In this document: in pieces, positions 23,494 to 32,743 of the stretch
How the letters are laid out: every line of letters begins with the position of its first letter
How positions within the stretch are numbered: the stretch's first letter is position 1
Origin: Pseudomonas donghuensis
GTDB lineage: Bacteria > Pseudomonadota > Gammaproteobacteria > Pseudomonadales > Pseudomonadaceae
Assembly: GCF_000259195.1 (NCBI RefSeq)
Contig: NZ_JH650780.1
Coordinates: 40,903-73,673, forward strand
DNA: 32,771 nt
Direction of reading: 5' to 3'
The notes under the pieces: model-generated
Seen by the model: only the letters and a program-made list of their open reading frames with translations
Database searches by the model: none
Told to the model about the DNA's origin: nothing
Program-made: the position numbers and the translations under genes

Positions 23494-24822
23494 ATGTACG
23501 CCATCAGCAACAGCAGCGTTACTCACGATGCGCGCGAAGAAGTTGTGCAGCGGCTGGCGCCACAGCCACGCACCATCCGTGAAACCGGGTTGGCGGACAA
23601 CTTGCTCGGTGACCTGGTCTGCAAGCATCTGCACGATGCCGGTGTGCTGGACATGTCGCGGCTGGTGGAACGCCTGGCACTGACAGGCGCGGTGCTTGAA
23701 GAAGTACTGACCTTTCTGCGCAAAGACGGTCGTGTCGAAATACTGGGGCAATCCGGTGGTCAAACATTGCGCTACGGGTTGACTGAACGCGGTCGCAGCG
23801 CCGCCCGTGATGCATTGGCGCGCAGCGGCTATATCGGTGCGGCGCCTTTTCCGGTGAGTAGCTATCGCGCGCTGCTCAAGCTGCAGACCATTCACCACGG
23901 TCGGATCAATGCCCAAGACATGCAACACGCCTTTGGCGGGGTGGTCCTGGCGCAAAGCATGCTCGACCAACTGGGTGTGGCGCTCAATTCCGGCCGCGCC
24001 ATCATGATCTACGGGCCGGCGGGCACTGGCAAAACCTATGTCAGCAGCCGCTTGATACGCCTGTTTGACGAAACCATCTGGGTACCTCATGCCATTGCAA
24101 TCAACGATGCGGTGATCGAGATTTACGACCCACAGGTACACCGGCGCCTGGTTGGCGACGATGAACTGCAGAGCAATCTGCTGCTCGACGAAGGGGTCGA
24201 TCGCCGGCTACTGCGCTGTGAACGCCCGATCGTCATTACCGGCGGCGAATTGAGCATGGAGCAGCTGGATGTCCGCTACGACCCTTTCACGCGCCAGTAC
24301 CAGGCGCCACTGCAGCTCAAGGCCAGCAATGGCCTGTTTGTCATCGATGACATGGGGCGTCAACGCATGTCGCCGGCCGAGCTGTTCAACCGCTGGATCG
24401 TGCCGATGGAGGAGAAACGTGATTTTCTTAACCTCGGCGGTGGGCGGCACTGTGAGCTGCCGTTCGACCTGATCCTGGTGTTTTCCACCAACCTCAATCC
24501 GCTGGAGCTGGCCGACGAAGCGTTTTTGCGGCGCATTGGCTACAAGCTGCAATTCGGCTACCTGAAAGCCGAAGAATACGAACGCATCTGGCGCCAGGAA
24601 AGTGAACGCCTGGGTATGTCTCACGACCCGCAGCTACTGCATTACGTGCTTGAGGAACTCTACGGCGTTGAAAACATGCCGCTGGTGCCTTGCCATCCAC
24701 GGGACCTGTTGAACATGGCCCTCGACCGCCAGCGTTACCTGGGCGGCACCGGGCCGTTATCGGCGCAGGAGCTGGAGTGGGCATGGCACAACTATTTCGT
24801 ACAGCTCGACTTCCTTGGATAG
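23494..24822 (+). CDS. AAA+ ATPase with N-terminal winged-helix-like domain, Tad-associated
   Basis: Cytoplasmic ATPase of 442 residues, distinct from the TadA motor. Residues about 30-115 look like a winged helix (LVERLALTGAVLEEVLTFLRKDGRVEIL...LRYGLTERG). The AAA+ core follows with Walker A GPAGTGKT (174-181, Lys180), Walker B LFVIDD (281-286), sensor-1 Asn333 in VFSTNL and a probable arginine finger in ADEAFLRRI. The C-terminal helical lid includes CHPRDLLNMALDRQRYL. It starts 14 bp after the prepilin peptidase gene with AGGAG upstream and sits before cpaB, so it is built into the pilus operon. It is not among the textbook Tad components (TadZ, A, B, C, RcpA, B, C). A remodelling ATPase or regulator of assembly is plausible; the winged helix could bind DNA or protein. 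The function is inferred only from context. Confidence 0.75.
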   Translation: MYAISNSSVTHDAREEVVQRLAPQPRTIRETGLADNLLGDLVCKHLHDAGVLDMSRLVERLALTGAVLEEVLTFLRKDGRVEILGQSGGQTLRYGLTERGRSAARDALARSGYIGAAPFPVSSYRALLKLQTIHHGRINAQDMQHAFGGVVLAQSMLDQLGVALNSGRAIMIYGPAGTGKTYVSSRLIRLFDETIWVPHAIAINDAVIEIYDPQVHRRLVGDDELQSNLLLDEGVDRRLLRCERPIVITGGELSMEQLDVRYDPFTRQYQAPLQLKASNGLFVIDDMGRQRMSPAELFNRWIVPMEEKRDFLNLGGGRHCELPFDLILVFSTNLNPLELADEAFLRRIGYKLQFGYLKAEEYERIWRQESERLGMSHDPQLLHYVLEELYGVENMPLVPCHPRDLLNMALDRQRYLGGTGPLSAQELEWAWHNYFVQLDFLG

Positions 24823-24838
24823 GTAAGGAGATATCGCC

Positions 24839-25639
24839 ATGAGTTCTCGTACTTTCATCTTGATTGCCTTGTCCGTGATCCTGGGGTTGGGCGCCGCATG
24901 GATGGCCAACACCTGGCTCAGTGCCCGGCTCAACGCCAGCCCCGACGATAATCAGCAGAACGTGGTGGTGGCCACCGTGGAAATCGCTTTTGGGCAAATG
25001 GTCGAGGCGCAACAGGTGACACTGGTGCGCATGCCCAAGGACACGGTACCCGACGATGCCTTCGACGCCATCGACAAGGTCGTCGGCAAGATCGCCACAT
25101 TCTCCATGTTGAACGGCGATATCGTGCGCGGTGCGCGTCTGGCCGCGCACCTGGGCGGGAGCACGCTGGCCTCGCTGATCGAACCCACCAAACGTGCGAT
25201 TTCGGTACGTGTGGATGATGTGGTGGGGGTGGGCGGGTTCCTCTTGCCGGGTAATCGCGTCGATGTCCTGGCGACCAAGCAGACAGGTAATACCGGTAAC
25301 GCCGAGTCCCGCACCATTCTGGAGGACTTGCGGGTACTGGCAGTGGACCAGACCGCCAGTACCGACAAGACCCAGCCGGTGGTGGTACGTGCGGTCACCC
25401 TGGAAATGACGCCCGACGAAGCGGAACTGCTGGTCAAGGGCATGACGGACGGGAAGCTGCAACTGGCCCTGCGCAATCCGCTGGACAACAACAAGCTACC
25501 GGTCACCAAACCGGTGGAGCTGGCCCAGGTTGCGCCAGTGCCGCCGGTCAAGCAGATCGTCCAGCGCAAGGGCGGATCTGACGTCAGTGGTATCACGCTG
25601 ATCCGCGGTATCGAAGTCAAACGCGTGAACACTCTGTAG
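24839..25639 (+). CDS. cpaB: Flp pilus assembly protein CpaB/RcpC
   Basis: Periplasmic, inner-membrane-anchored protein of 266 residues. A single N-terminal helix (about 5-27) is followed by a SAF-like domain (about 43-100: VVVATVEIAFGQMVEAQQVT...LNGDIVRGARL) and the RcpC/CpaB domain (SVRVDDVVGVGGFLLPGNRVDVL). In known Tad systems RcpC/CpaB works with the outer-membrane secretin RcpA/CpaC, whose gene usually comes directly after it. Here the next gene is tadG-like after a 109-bp spacer with inverted repeats (GTCGCC at 25681-25686, GGCGAC at 25701-25706), and no secretin is present. The start follows AAGGAG and lies 16 bp after the ATPase gene. Confidence 0.93.
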   Translation: MSSRTFILIALSVILGLGAAWMANTWLSARLNASPDDNQQNVVVATVEIAFGQMVEAQQVTLVRMPKDTVPDDAFDAIDKVVGKIATFSMLNGDIVRGARLAAHLGGSTLASLIEPTKRAISVRVDDVVGVGGFLLPGNRVDVLATKQTGNTGNAESRTILEDLRVLAVDQTASTDKTQPVVVRAVTLEMTPDEAELLVKGMTDGKLQLALRNPLDNNKLPVTKPVELAQVAPVPPVKQIVQRKGGSDVSGITLIRGIEVKRVNTL

Positions 25640-25748
25640 CTGACAGGCGCAACCGTTGCAGGCATCGCCCGCCAGGTAGCGTCGCCGCTTGGCGGTGGTG
25701 GGCGACGGCACCCGGCAGATCAAGGTCGGCAGAACTCTGGAGGGCTTG

Positions 25749-27092
25749 ATGATGAGAGCACGTATCCACCAACCACTCCGTGCGTTTCCAGGGCAACAGC
25801 GCGGAACGATTATTGTGCTGGCGGTGATCGCCATGGCCGCCATCCTGGTGATGGGGGCTTTTGCGCTGGACGGCGGGCATATGCTGGTAAACAAGGCGCG
25901 GCTGCAAAATGCTGTCGATGCCGCAGCCCTGAGCGGGGCCAAGACGCTCAGCGAGGTATACGGTGCAACCGGCTCGGCCAGCCTTACGCAAGCCGCTGCC
26001 CTGGGCACACTGACGCTTAATGCCAACGCCAGTGGCAACAAGGAACTGGCCAGCGCTGTTGGCAATAATGTTTCCGGCTTCGCCACGGTAGAGCTGTCTG
26101 CCAGTGTCTATGGGCCTTTTTCCTTTCCGGGCCCGGCCAATGCGAGCTATGTACGGGTTTCGGTGCCCAACTACCCGCTGAGCGGTTTTTTCTGGGGCAT
26201 ATTGAAGGCGATCGGCGATGGCGTTGCCCCGAACAAGGCCGTGGCCGCGGTGGCCACCGCCGGCCCCAGCCCTGCCAGCCCGTGTAATATCACGCCGCTG
26301 ATGGTGTGTGGCGACCCGAGCAAGAACGACCCCGCTACCGGGATGTTCTGGGGGTTCAAGTTCGGTGATTTGCAAGTGTTGAAAACGGCGGCGAACAACA
26401 GTTCGGCAATCGGCCCCGGCAATTTTCAGCTGCTCGACTTCGGCTCGGGCGGCAACACCGTGAGGCAAGGCCTGGCGGGCGGAATCAATCAGTGCAATAG
26501 CGTCGGCGACAACGTCCTGACCAAGCCGGGCAACACCGTAGGGCCTGCCTCTCAAGGCCTGAATACGCGCTTCAACGAATATTCAGGTGGCCTCAGTGCT
26601 GCGGACTATCCGCCGGACCTGGTGATTGCGGTCAACGACAAGTCGTTGACGTACACCGGTACACCGGAACAGATCCAGTACAACAACCAGACCGTCACCT
26701 CCACCAATGGCAACCTCGTCACCGCCGGTGGTGAAGCCCTGTACGACTACAACGACTGGGCACGGGCCTCTGCCGCGTGTGTTGCCGGCACCGGCGGCGG
26801 CTGCCTGGGCAACGGCGCGTTCGAGCGGCGGATCCTGAAAGTGGTGATCGGCGATTGCTCCGGCAAGAACGACGGGGCGTCGTCGATTCCGGTGTTGAGC
26901 TTCGGTTGCTATTACGTGATGCAACCGGCCAATCAACAGGGCAACTCGGCGCAGATATTCGGCCAGTTCGTCAAACAGTGCGAGGGCGACAATGTGCCCG
27001 GCCCCAATCCTGTCAACGACGCAGGCCCGCAAATCATTCAGCTGTACAAAACCTATATCGATAACAGCCAGACACCGAGTACCGACTCTTAG
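25749..27092 (+). CDS. TadG-like pilus assembly protein
   Basis: Protein of 447 residues starting with tandem ATGs at 25749 behind GGAGGG. The N terminus has the Flp pilus-assembly TadG-like segment: RGTIIVLAVIAMAAILVMG, then ALDGGHMLVNKARLQNAVDAAALSGAK. This gives one membrane anchor and a large periplasmic domain. The C-terminal 300 residues are Gly/Asn-rich with about nine cysteines, several in pairs, suggesting disulfides; I see no clear von Willebrand A MIDAS motif. TadG-type proteins are thought to act with the TadE/F pseudopilins in assembly or anchoring. The gene is followed after 8 bp by tadE, whose ribosome-binding site overlaps this stop. Its place is where rcpA would be expected in canonical loci. 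Confidence 0.85.
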   Translation: MMRARIHQPLRAFPGQQRGTIIVLAVIAMAAILVMGAFALDGGHMLVNKARLQNAVDAAALSGAKTLSEVYGATGSASLTQAAALGTLTLNANASGNKELASAVGNNVSGFATVELSASVYGPFSFPGPANASYVRVSVPNYPLSGFFWGILKAIGDGVAPNKAVAAVATAGPSPASPCNITPLMVCGDPSKNDPATGMFWGFKFGDLQVLKTAANNSSAIGPGNFQLLDFGSGGNTVRQGLAGGINQCNSVGDNVLTKPGNTVGPASQGLNTRFNEYSGGLSAADYPPDLVIAVNDKSLTYTGTPEQIQYNNQTVTSTNGNLVTAGGEALYDYNDWARASAACVAGTGGGCLGNGAFERRILKVVIGDCSGKNDGASSIPVLSFGCYYVMQPANQQGNSAQIFGQFVKQCEGDNVPGPNPVNDAGPQIIQLYKTYIDNSQTPSTDS

Positions 27093-27100
27093 GAGGCCTT

Positions 27101-27571
27101 ATGGGACACCGTGGACGCAAGCCGCCGCAGGCCCAGCGTGGGCTGGCGATGGTGGAAATGGTGATTACGCTGCCACTGCTGGTACTGCTGCTGTTCACCT
27201 TCGGTGAGTTCGGCCGCATGCTGTTCCAGTACAACAGCCTGATGCAAGCCAGTCGGGATGCTGGACGTTTTGTCGCCGGCCAGGCCTGGAATGCAACCTT
27301 GGGCAAGGTCGAAGTGAGCGACACGCTTCGCGCCCAGGCCCAGAGCGTTGCGGTGTACGGTGTGCCGGCCAACCCCAATGGCTACCCGGCGGTGGTACCG
27401 GGGCTGACCACCGGAAAAGTCTCGGTGACGGTAGTGGGCACTGATCACGTCCAGGTCAGTATCAACTACACCTTCTTGCCGGTGATCGGTAGCGCACTAC
27501 CTGCGTTCTATGGCCAGAGCGAACCGCTTGGCCTGACGTTGACCTCTACCGTGGTGATGAGGGCCTTATGA
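27101..27571 (+). CDS. tadE: TadE-like pseudopilin
   Basis: Minor pilin-like protein of 156 residues. A short basic leader ends in QRG, followed by LAMVEMVITLPLLVLLLFTF, with Glu at mature position 5, the TadE processing pattern. The conserved TadE segment FGEFGRMLFQYNSLMQASRDAGRF follows, then a periplasmic beta-rich domain. The prepilin peptidase of this operon is expected to cleave it. AGGAGG, overlapping the stop of the tadG-like gene, supplies the ribosome-binding site. Its own stop overlaps the next start by 4 bases. Confidence 0.9.
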   Translation: MGHRGRKPPQAQRGLAMVEMVITLPLLVLLLFTFGEFGRMLFQYNSLMQASRDAGRFVAGQAWNATLGKVEVSDTLRAQAQSVAVYGVPANPNGYPAVVPGLTTGKVSVTVVGTDHVQVSINYTFLPVIGSALPAFYGQSEPLGLTLTSTVVMRAL

Positions 27572-28074
27572 TGAATCTCAAGCGTATGCGCGGTGTGTAT
27601 GTCGTCGAGTTCGCGATTACCAGCCTGGTGTTTTTCACCTTGCTGTTCGGCGTGCTGGAAATGGGCCGACTGTATTTCACCGTCAACGCACTGAATGAAA
27701 GCGTTCGCCGCGGTGCTCGCCTGGCGGCGGTGTGCGATATCCATGACCCGGCGATTTTGCGTCGAGCCATTTTCAATGCGGCCACTAACAGTGGTACGAG
27801 CAGTCTGATCGGCAACCTGGCCACGGCCAACCTGAACCTGGTCTACCTGGACGAGGACGGTGCGGTGGTCGCAAGCCCCGGCGACCTCAGCGGCGCCAGC
27901 GGCTTTCGAGCCATTCGCTATATCCAGTTACAACTGAGCAACTTCACCTTCAAGCTGTTGATCCCCGGGTTCGGTGGGGGGTTCACCCTGCCGGTGTACA
28001 GGTCGACCGTGCCGCGTGAAAGCCTTGGTCGGCAACCCGAGGCGGGAGTCACCCCGGAGATTACGCCATGCTAA
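27568..28074 (+). CDS. tadF: TadE/TadF-like pseudopilin
   Basis: Second TadE-family pseudopilin, 168 residues. The leader MMNLKRMRG is followed by VYVVEFAITSLVFFTLLFG, with Glu at mature position 5. The family motif FGVLEMGRLYFTVNALNESVRRGARLAA is present. Two start codons in tandem (27568, 27571) follow GAGGG; both overlap or abut the tadE stop. The position after tadE supports TadF, but the two families are similar, so the symbol is by order. The C-terminal domain ends with a proline-rich tail, and the last codons overlap the tadZ start by 7 bases, another sign of tight translational coupling. Confidence 0.85.
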   Translation: MMNLKRMRGVYVVEFAITSLVFFTLLFGVLEMGRLYFTVNALNESVRRGARLAAVCDIHDPAILRRAIFNAATNSGTSSLIGNLATANLNLVYLDEDGAVVASPGDLSGASGFRAIRYIQLQLSNFTFKLLIPGFGGGFTLPVYRSTVPRESLGRQPEAGVTPEITPC

Positions 28075-29285
28075 ATACCAAAGAAGCTCCCGTCGCCAGC
28101 GTGACTGAAAAAACAGGCATGCGCCTATTGATCAGTGGACGTGACGTGACGGCGTTGAACCATCTGAAAGCGTTGAGCCAGGGTTTGCCCAACCTGAACG
28201 TCAACACGCGCCTGGTGAGCAACGGTCACACCGACCCGCTGTATGGGCTGGAGCAAATGCCTGACTTGTTGCTGTTGCGGGTCAGCCACTTGTGGCGCGA
28301 GGAGCTGGCGGCCCTGCTGCAGCATCCGCTCAAAGAGCGACCGCCATTGTTGGTCTGCGGCCCGCTGGATGAGCGTGAAGGCATGCGCATGGCGATGCAG
28401 GCCGGCGCCCGGGATTTCTTGCCCGAGCCAGTGGCGGCTGACGACCTGCAGGCGGCAATCAACCGCATGTTGCTGGAGGTCCATGCCGAACAGGGCACAG
28501 GCGGCAAGCTGGTGGCGGTGATGAATGCCAAGGGCGGATCGGGCGCCACCATGCTGGCCTGTAATCTGGCCCATCAGCTGAGCATCCGCGGTGGCAGAAC
28601 CCTGCTGCTGGACCTGGACCTGCAGTTCGGCACGGTGGCCCACTGCCTGGATGTACTGCCGACACACAGCCACATGGAAGTGTTGAAACAGGTCGACGAG
28701 CTGGACAGCATCGCCTTGCGCGGTTTCTGCAGCCACTTCAGCCCGACCCTGCATGTCCTCAGTGGCCGTACGGGTGAACTGTGCCTGTCGCAGGATGTTC
28801 GCCTGGAACAACTGGAAAGCCTGTTGCGGCTGGCGCGCAGTACCTATGACTGGGTGGTGGTGGATTTGCCGCGGCAAATCGACCACCTCACAGGCGTCAC
28901 GCTGGAGCAGGCGGACCGGATCTACATCGTGATGCAACAGAGTCTCAGCCACCTGAAAGACGGCACGCGCCTGACACGCATCCTGCGCGACGACCTGGGT
29001 GTGCAGGGCAATCGCTTGCAGGTGGTGGTCAATCGCTACAACAAAACCTCGCCGGTCAGCCTAAAGGACATTACCGAGGCCCTGCGCTGCACCGACGTGC
29101 AGAAGCTCCCCAACGACTATTCGGTGGTCAGTGAAAGCCAGAACAGCGGTGTACCGCTGGAGGTCCACGCGCCGCGTGCAGCCGTGACTTTAGCCATGCG
29201 TGAGCTGAACCAGAACCTGATCGGGGTGGTGGCCAGCGAGCGGGGGCTGTTTAAACGTACCTTTAGCCGTTTGTTCGGAGGTTAA
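28068..29285 (+). CDS. tadZ: TadZ/CpaE-type pilus localisation ATPase
   Basis: ParA/MinD-family protein of 405 residues. The N-terminal part (about 17-140) resembles an atypical receiver domain; the ATPase part has the deviant Walker A KGGSGATM (Lys155 first), then LLLDLDLQFG and the Walker B-like WVVVDLPRQ. In Tad systems this protein marks the pole or assembly site and recruits TadA. The start overlaps tadF by 7 bases, and tadA follows after 3 bp. The 405 residues are within the usual CpaE/TadZ range. The C terminus (ERGLFKRTFSRLFGG) is basic and amphipathic, as in CpaE proteins, and may touch the membrane. Confidence 0.93.
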   Translation: MLNTKEAPVASVTEKTGMRLLISGRDVTALNHLKALSQGLPNLNVNTRLVSNGHTDPLYGLEQMPDLLLLRVSHLWREELAALLQHPLKERPPLLVCGPLDEREGMRMAMQAGARDFLPEPVAADDLQAAINRMLLEVHAEQGTGGKLVAVMNAKGGSGATMLACNLAHQLSIRGGRTLLLDLDLQFGTVAHCLDVLPTHSHMEVLKQVDELDSIALRGFCSHFSPTLHVLSGRTGELCLSQDVRLEQLESLLRLARSTYDWVVVDLPRQIDHLTGVTLEQADRIYIVMQQSLSHLKDGTRLTRILRDDLGVQGNRLQVVVNRYNKTSPVSLKDITEALRCTDVQKLPNDYSVVSESQNSGVPLEVHAPRAAVTLAMRELNQNLIGVVASERGLFKRTFSRLFGG

Positions 29286-29288
29286 GCC

Positions 29289-30722
29289 ATGCTCAGCGAC
29301 TTTCGTAATCGCCTGCGTCAGCATGCCGGCAAAAATGCTCCGGCAGACGAGCAGAATGTACAGGCCGACAGTGAAAACTGCGTCAGTGTACTCATGGCCT
29401 GGGAGGCCGCCATACCGGACGTGCTCTACGAAACCCGGACCAAGCTCAATCAGGTGGAGACCGACTGGCGGGAGAAGATCTACCAATTGCTGCTCAAGGT
29501 CATGGACCTGTCATTGCTCGATTCCCTGGAGCCTGCCGAAGCGACGCGGCAGATCCGCGAGATCTGTCAGCGCCTGCTCGACGAGCACTCGGCGCCGGTC
29601 AGTGCCAGCAGCCGTCAAATGATCATCAAGCAGATCACGGACGAAGTGCTTGGCCTTGGCCCCCTGGAACCGCTGTTGGCCGACCACAGCGTATCCGACA
29701 TCCTGGTCAACGGGTTTGACTCGGTGTATGTCGAGCGGTTTGGCAAGTTGCAGAGAACCGATGTGCATTTTCGCGACAATCACCACCTGCTGAACATCAT
29801 TGACCGTATCGTCTCCAGCCTGGGCCGGCGCATTGATGAGTCGTCACCGCTGGTGGACGCCCGGCTCAAGGACGGTTCCCGGGTCAATGCCATCATCCCG
29901 CCCCTCGCCATCGACGGGCCGAGCATGTCGATCCGGCGCTTTGCCGTGGACCTGCTCAACACGGAGAGCCTGGTGAAGATGGGCACCCTGACGCCCTCCA
30001 TTGCTCTGATGCTCAAGGCAATCGTTCGTGGCCGCATGAATGTGCTGATCTCGGGCGGTACTGGCAGTGGCAAGACCACCATGCTCAACGTGCTGTCCAG
30101 CTTCATCCCGCACAACGAGCGGATCGTTACCATCGAAGACTCGGCCGAGTTGCAGTTGCAACAGCCCCATGTGGTACGCCTTGAAACCCGTCCGGCAAAT
30201 ATCGAGGGCAGGGGCGAGGTGAGCCAGCGCGAACTGGTGCGTAACAGCCTGCGTATGCGCCCTGACCGCATCGTGATCGGCGAGGTGCGTGGCGCCGAAG
30301 CGCTGGATATGTTGACGGCGATGAACACCGGACACGACGGTTCGCTCACCACCATCCATGCCAACACCGCGCGCGACGCTCTGGGGCGGATCGAGAACAT
30401 GGTCTCGATGACCGGCGCGACCTTTCCGATCAAGGCCATGCGTCAGCAGATAGCCTCGGCCCTCAGCGTCGTCATCCAGCTGGAGCGTCAGGAGGATGGC
30501 ACACGGCGCCTGGTCAGCGTCCAGGAGATCAACGGCATGGAGGGCGAGATCATCACCATGACCGAGATTTTCGCCTTCGTGCGCAACGGTATCGGTGAGC
30601 ACGGTGAAGTCCTCGGCGAATTTCGCCCCACCGGCATGGTGCCGGCGTTTCGCGATGTGCTCGCCAGGCGCGGTATCGAACTGCCGCTCAGCCTGTTTCG
30701 GCCTGATTGGATGGAGGGATAA
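29289..30722 (+). CDS. tadA: TadA/CpaF secretion ATPase
   Basis: Hexameric type II/IV secretion ATPase, 477 residues, that powers Flp pilus extension. The N-terminal domain contains the CpaF-type stretch LGLGPLEPLLADHSVSDILV. Walker A is SGGTGSGKTTM with Lys262; an Asp box (IVTIEDSAELQL), Walker B (RIVIGEVRGAEALDML) and His box (GHDGSLTTIHANTA) follow in the standard order. Its start is 3 bp after the tadZ stop, and it is followed by tadB after 2 bp. Nothing is missing from the catalytic motifs. It is the only GspE-type ATPase in the window, which makes the separate AAA+ protein upstream an addition and not a replacement. Confidence 0.96.
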   Translation: MLSDFRNRLRQHAGKNAPADEQNVQADSENCVSVLMAWEAAIPDVLYETRTKLNQVETDWREKIYQLLLKVMDLSLLDSLEPAEATRQIREICQRLLDEHSAPVSASSRQMIIKQITDEVLGLGPLEPLLADHSVSDILVNGFDSVYVERFGKLQRTDVHFRDNHHLLNIIDRIVSSLGRRIDESSPLVDARLKDGSRVNAIIPPLAIDGPSMSIRRFAVDLLNTESLVKMGTLTPSIALMLKAIVRGRMNVLISGGTGSGKTTMLNVLSSFIPHNERIVTIEDSAELQLQQPHVVRLETRPANIEGRGEVSQRELVRNSLRMRPDRIVIGEVRGAEALDMLTAMNTGHDGSLTTIHANTARDALGRIENMVSMTGATFPIKAMRQQIASALSVVIQLERQEDGTRRLVSVQEINGMEGEIITMTEIFAFVRNGIGEHGEVLGEFRPTGMVPAFRDVLARRGIELPLSLFRPDWMEG

Positions 30723-30724
30723 AC

Positions 30725-31711
30725 ATGAACCAAATCCCCGGCGAGTTTATTCTGGCGTTCCTCGGCATGGTGTTCACGGCCATGTTTCTGCTCAGCCAGG
30801 GCTTGGCGGTTCCGGTGTTTGGCGAGGCCAGCAAGGTGCGCAAGCGTATCCGTAGCCGCCTGAATCTGCTGGAGACCGCCAGTAACCAGGCGAACATGCA
30901 GTCGGTGCTGCGCCAGAAATACCTGCGCCGTTTGTCACCGCTGGAAGCCCGTCTGGAGCAGTTGCCGGCGATGGAGTCGCTGGCACAGATGATTGAACAG
31001 GCCGGGCATGACTACCGCGCCTACCGGGTACTGTTGCTTGGGCTGGTCCTGGCGGTGGCAACCGGGCTCGTGGTTTGGCTGTTCAGCCAACTCTGGTGGG
31101 TGGCTGTTCCTGCGGCCCTGCTGGCATTCTGGCTGCCGGTGCTGAAGATATCCCGCGACCGTGGCAAACGCTTCGCCCAGTTCGAGGAAGGCCTGCCCGA
31201 TGCCCTGGATGCGATGTGCCGGGCGTTGCGTGCCGGTCATCCGTTCAACGAAACCCTGCAGTTGGTGGCCGAGGAGCATAAGGGGCCGGTCGCCCATGAG
31301 TTCGGCCTGACGTTCGCCGATATCAACTACGGCAACGATGTGCGTCGGGCCATGCTGGGTCTGCTTGAGCGCATGCCGAGCATGACCGTGATGATGCTGG
31401 TGACAACGGTGCTGATCCACCGCGAAACCGGCGGCAACCTGACGGAGGTGCTGGAACGGTTGAGCAGCCTGATTCGTGGGCGTTTTCGCTTTCAACGCAA
31501 GATCAAGACATTGTCGGCCGAAGGGCGCATGTCGGGCTGGATACTGGTCTCCGTGCCTTTTGTATTGTCCGCGGCGATTGTGCTGTCGAGCCCGACCTAC
31601 CTGCCGATGCTGCTCAACGAGCCCCTGGGCCAGAAAATGGTGATCGGGGCATTTGTGGCGATGCTGATCGGGATTTTCTGGATCCGCAAAATCATCCGCA
31701 TCCAGGTTTGA
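30725..31711 (+). CDS. tadB: TadB inner-membrane platform protein
   Basis: Integral membrane protein of 328 residues with a T2SS-F (GspF-like) domain. Hydrophobic helices lie near 10-30, about 105-145 (two close together), and 280-325. The cytoplasmic F domain includes FEEGLPDALDAMCRALRAGH and the segment TVLIHRETGGNLTEVLERL, typical of TadB. It pairs with TadC as the platform on which TadA acts. The ATG at 30725 follows GGAGGG, which overlaps the tadA 3' end. Confidence 0.94.
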   Translation: MNQIPGEFILAFLGMVFTAMFLLSQGLAVPVFGEASKVRKRIRSRLNLLETASNQANMQSVLRQKYLRRLSPLEARLEQLPAMESLAQMIEQAGHDYRAYRVLLLGLVLAVATGLVVWLFSQLWWVAVPAALLAFWLPVLKISRDRGKRFAQFEEGLPDALDAMCRALRAGHPFNETLQLVAEEHKGPVAHEFGLTFADINYGNDVRRAMLGLLERMPSMTVMMLVTTVLIHRETGGNLTEVLERLSSLIRGRFRFQRKIKTLSAEGRMSGWILVSVPFVLSAAIVLSSPTYLPMLLNEPLGQKMVIGAFVAMLIGIFWIRKIIRIQV

Positions 31712-31738
31712 ACATCGCCAGGTGTCGAGGAGGGGGTC

Positions 31739-32707
31739 ATGAACTATCTGCTGAGCTTGATCAACAGTGTGGTGGGCGACGAGCAACTGGCGCGCCTGTT
31801 GTTCGCGGGGGCCATCGGCCTGAGCGTAGTGCTCGCGGTGGCAACGCTGGTGCTGCTGGTGCAGGGGTTGCAAGACCCGGTACAGCGGCGTCTTTTGCTG
31901 ATTAAACGCGGTCATGGCGGGGAGAGTTACGGGCAAAGCACGCCCAGCAACCTGCAACTGTTGCTGGAGCAAGTCGGCCAGCGCTTTTCCTCGGTAGAGC
32001 AGGGCCAGCCCTCGGCGACCCGAACGCTGCTGACCCATGCCGGCTATCGCTCGCACGCAGCGGTGCAGATGTACTGGGCCATTCGCCTGTTGTCGCCATT
32101 GGCCATGGTGGGCCTTGCGGTGCTGGCATTGCCGCTGATTCCAAAACTGTCGCTGCTCGTCGGTATGGTCGTGCTGCTAGTGGCGCTGGGGGTGGGGTGG
32201 CTGGCACCGTCCATTTACGTCAACGCGCGCAAACAGGCACGGATGACCCGCTTGCTTGTCGCCTTCCCGGATGCCCTGGACCTGATGGTGGTGTGTGTCG
32301 AGTCGGGCCTGGCCTTGCCCCAGGCAATCGAGCGGGTATCCGAGGAAATGGCGGTCAGCCAACCCGATCTGGCCGTGGAACTGGCGCTGGTCAACTCCGA
32401 AGTCCGCGCCGGGATCCCCAGTACCGAAGCACTCAAGCGCCTGGCCGAACGGACTGGCCTGGAAGACATTCGCGGGCTGGTCAGCTTGCTCGCGCAGAGC
32501 ATCCGCTTTGGTACCAGTGTCGGGGCTACCTTGCGTATCTACGCTGAAGAGTTTCGCGACCGGCGTACCCAGTTGGCGGAAGAGAAAGCGGCTAAGATCG
32601 GCACAAAACTGATGTTCCCGCTGATTTTCTGCCTGTGGCCGAGCTTTTTCCTGGTGGCGATCGGCCCAGCAATCATTGGCGTGTTCAAGGTCTTCGGGAA
32701 GTTGTAA
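31739..32707 (+). CDS. tadC: TadC inner-membrane platform protein
   Basis: Second GspF-like platform protein, 322 residues. Helices lie near 20-42, about 115-160 and 290-320. The F domain has FPDALDLMVVCVESGLALPQAIERV and ends with LSFG-like segments (LAQSIRFGTSVGATLRIYAEEFRDRR), as in TadC. The start follows GAGGAGGGGG. It is the last gene visible; a strong stem-loop follows after 36 bp, so the operon probably ends here, without tadD or rcpA. Confidence 0.94.
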   Translation: MNYLLSLINSVVGDEQLARLLFAGAIGLSVVLAVATLVLLVQGLQDPVQRRLLLIKRGHGGESYGQSTPSNLQLLLEQVGQRFSSVEQGQPSATRTLLTHAGYRSHAAVQMYWAIRLLSPLAMVGLAVLALPLIPKLSLLVGMVVLLVALGVGWLAPSIYVNARKQARMTRLLVAFPDALDLMVVCVESGLALPQAIERVSEEMAVSQPDLAVELALVNSEVRAGIPSTEALKRLAERTGLEDIRGLVSLLAQSIRFGTSVGATLRIYAEEFRDRRTQLAEEKAAKIGTKLMFPLIFCLWPSFFLVAIGPAIIGVFKVFGKL

Positions 32708-32743
32708 GCAGAGGAGGGCAAGCCTTAACGACAAGGGGCCTCT

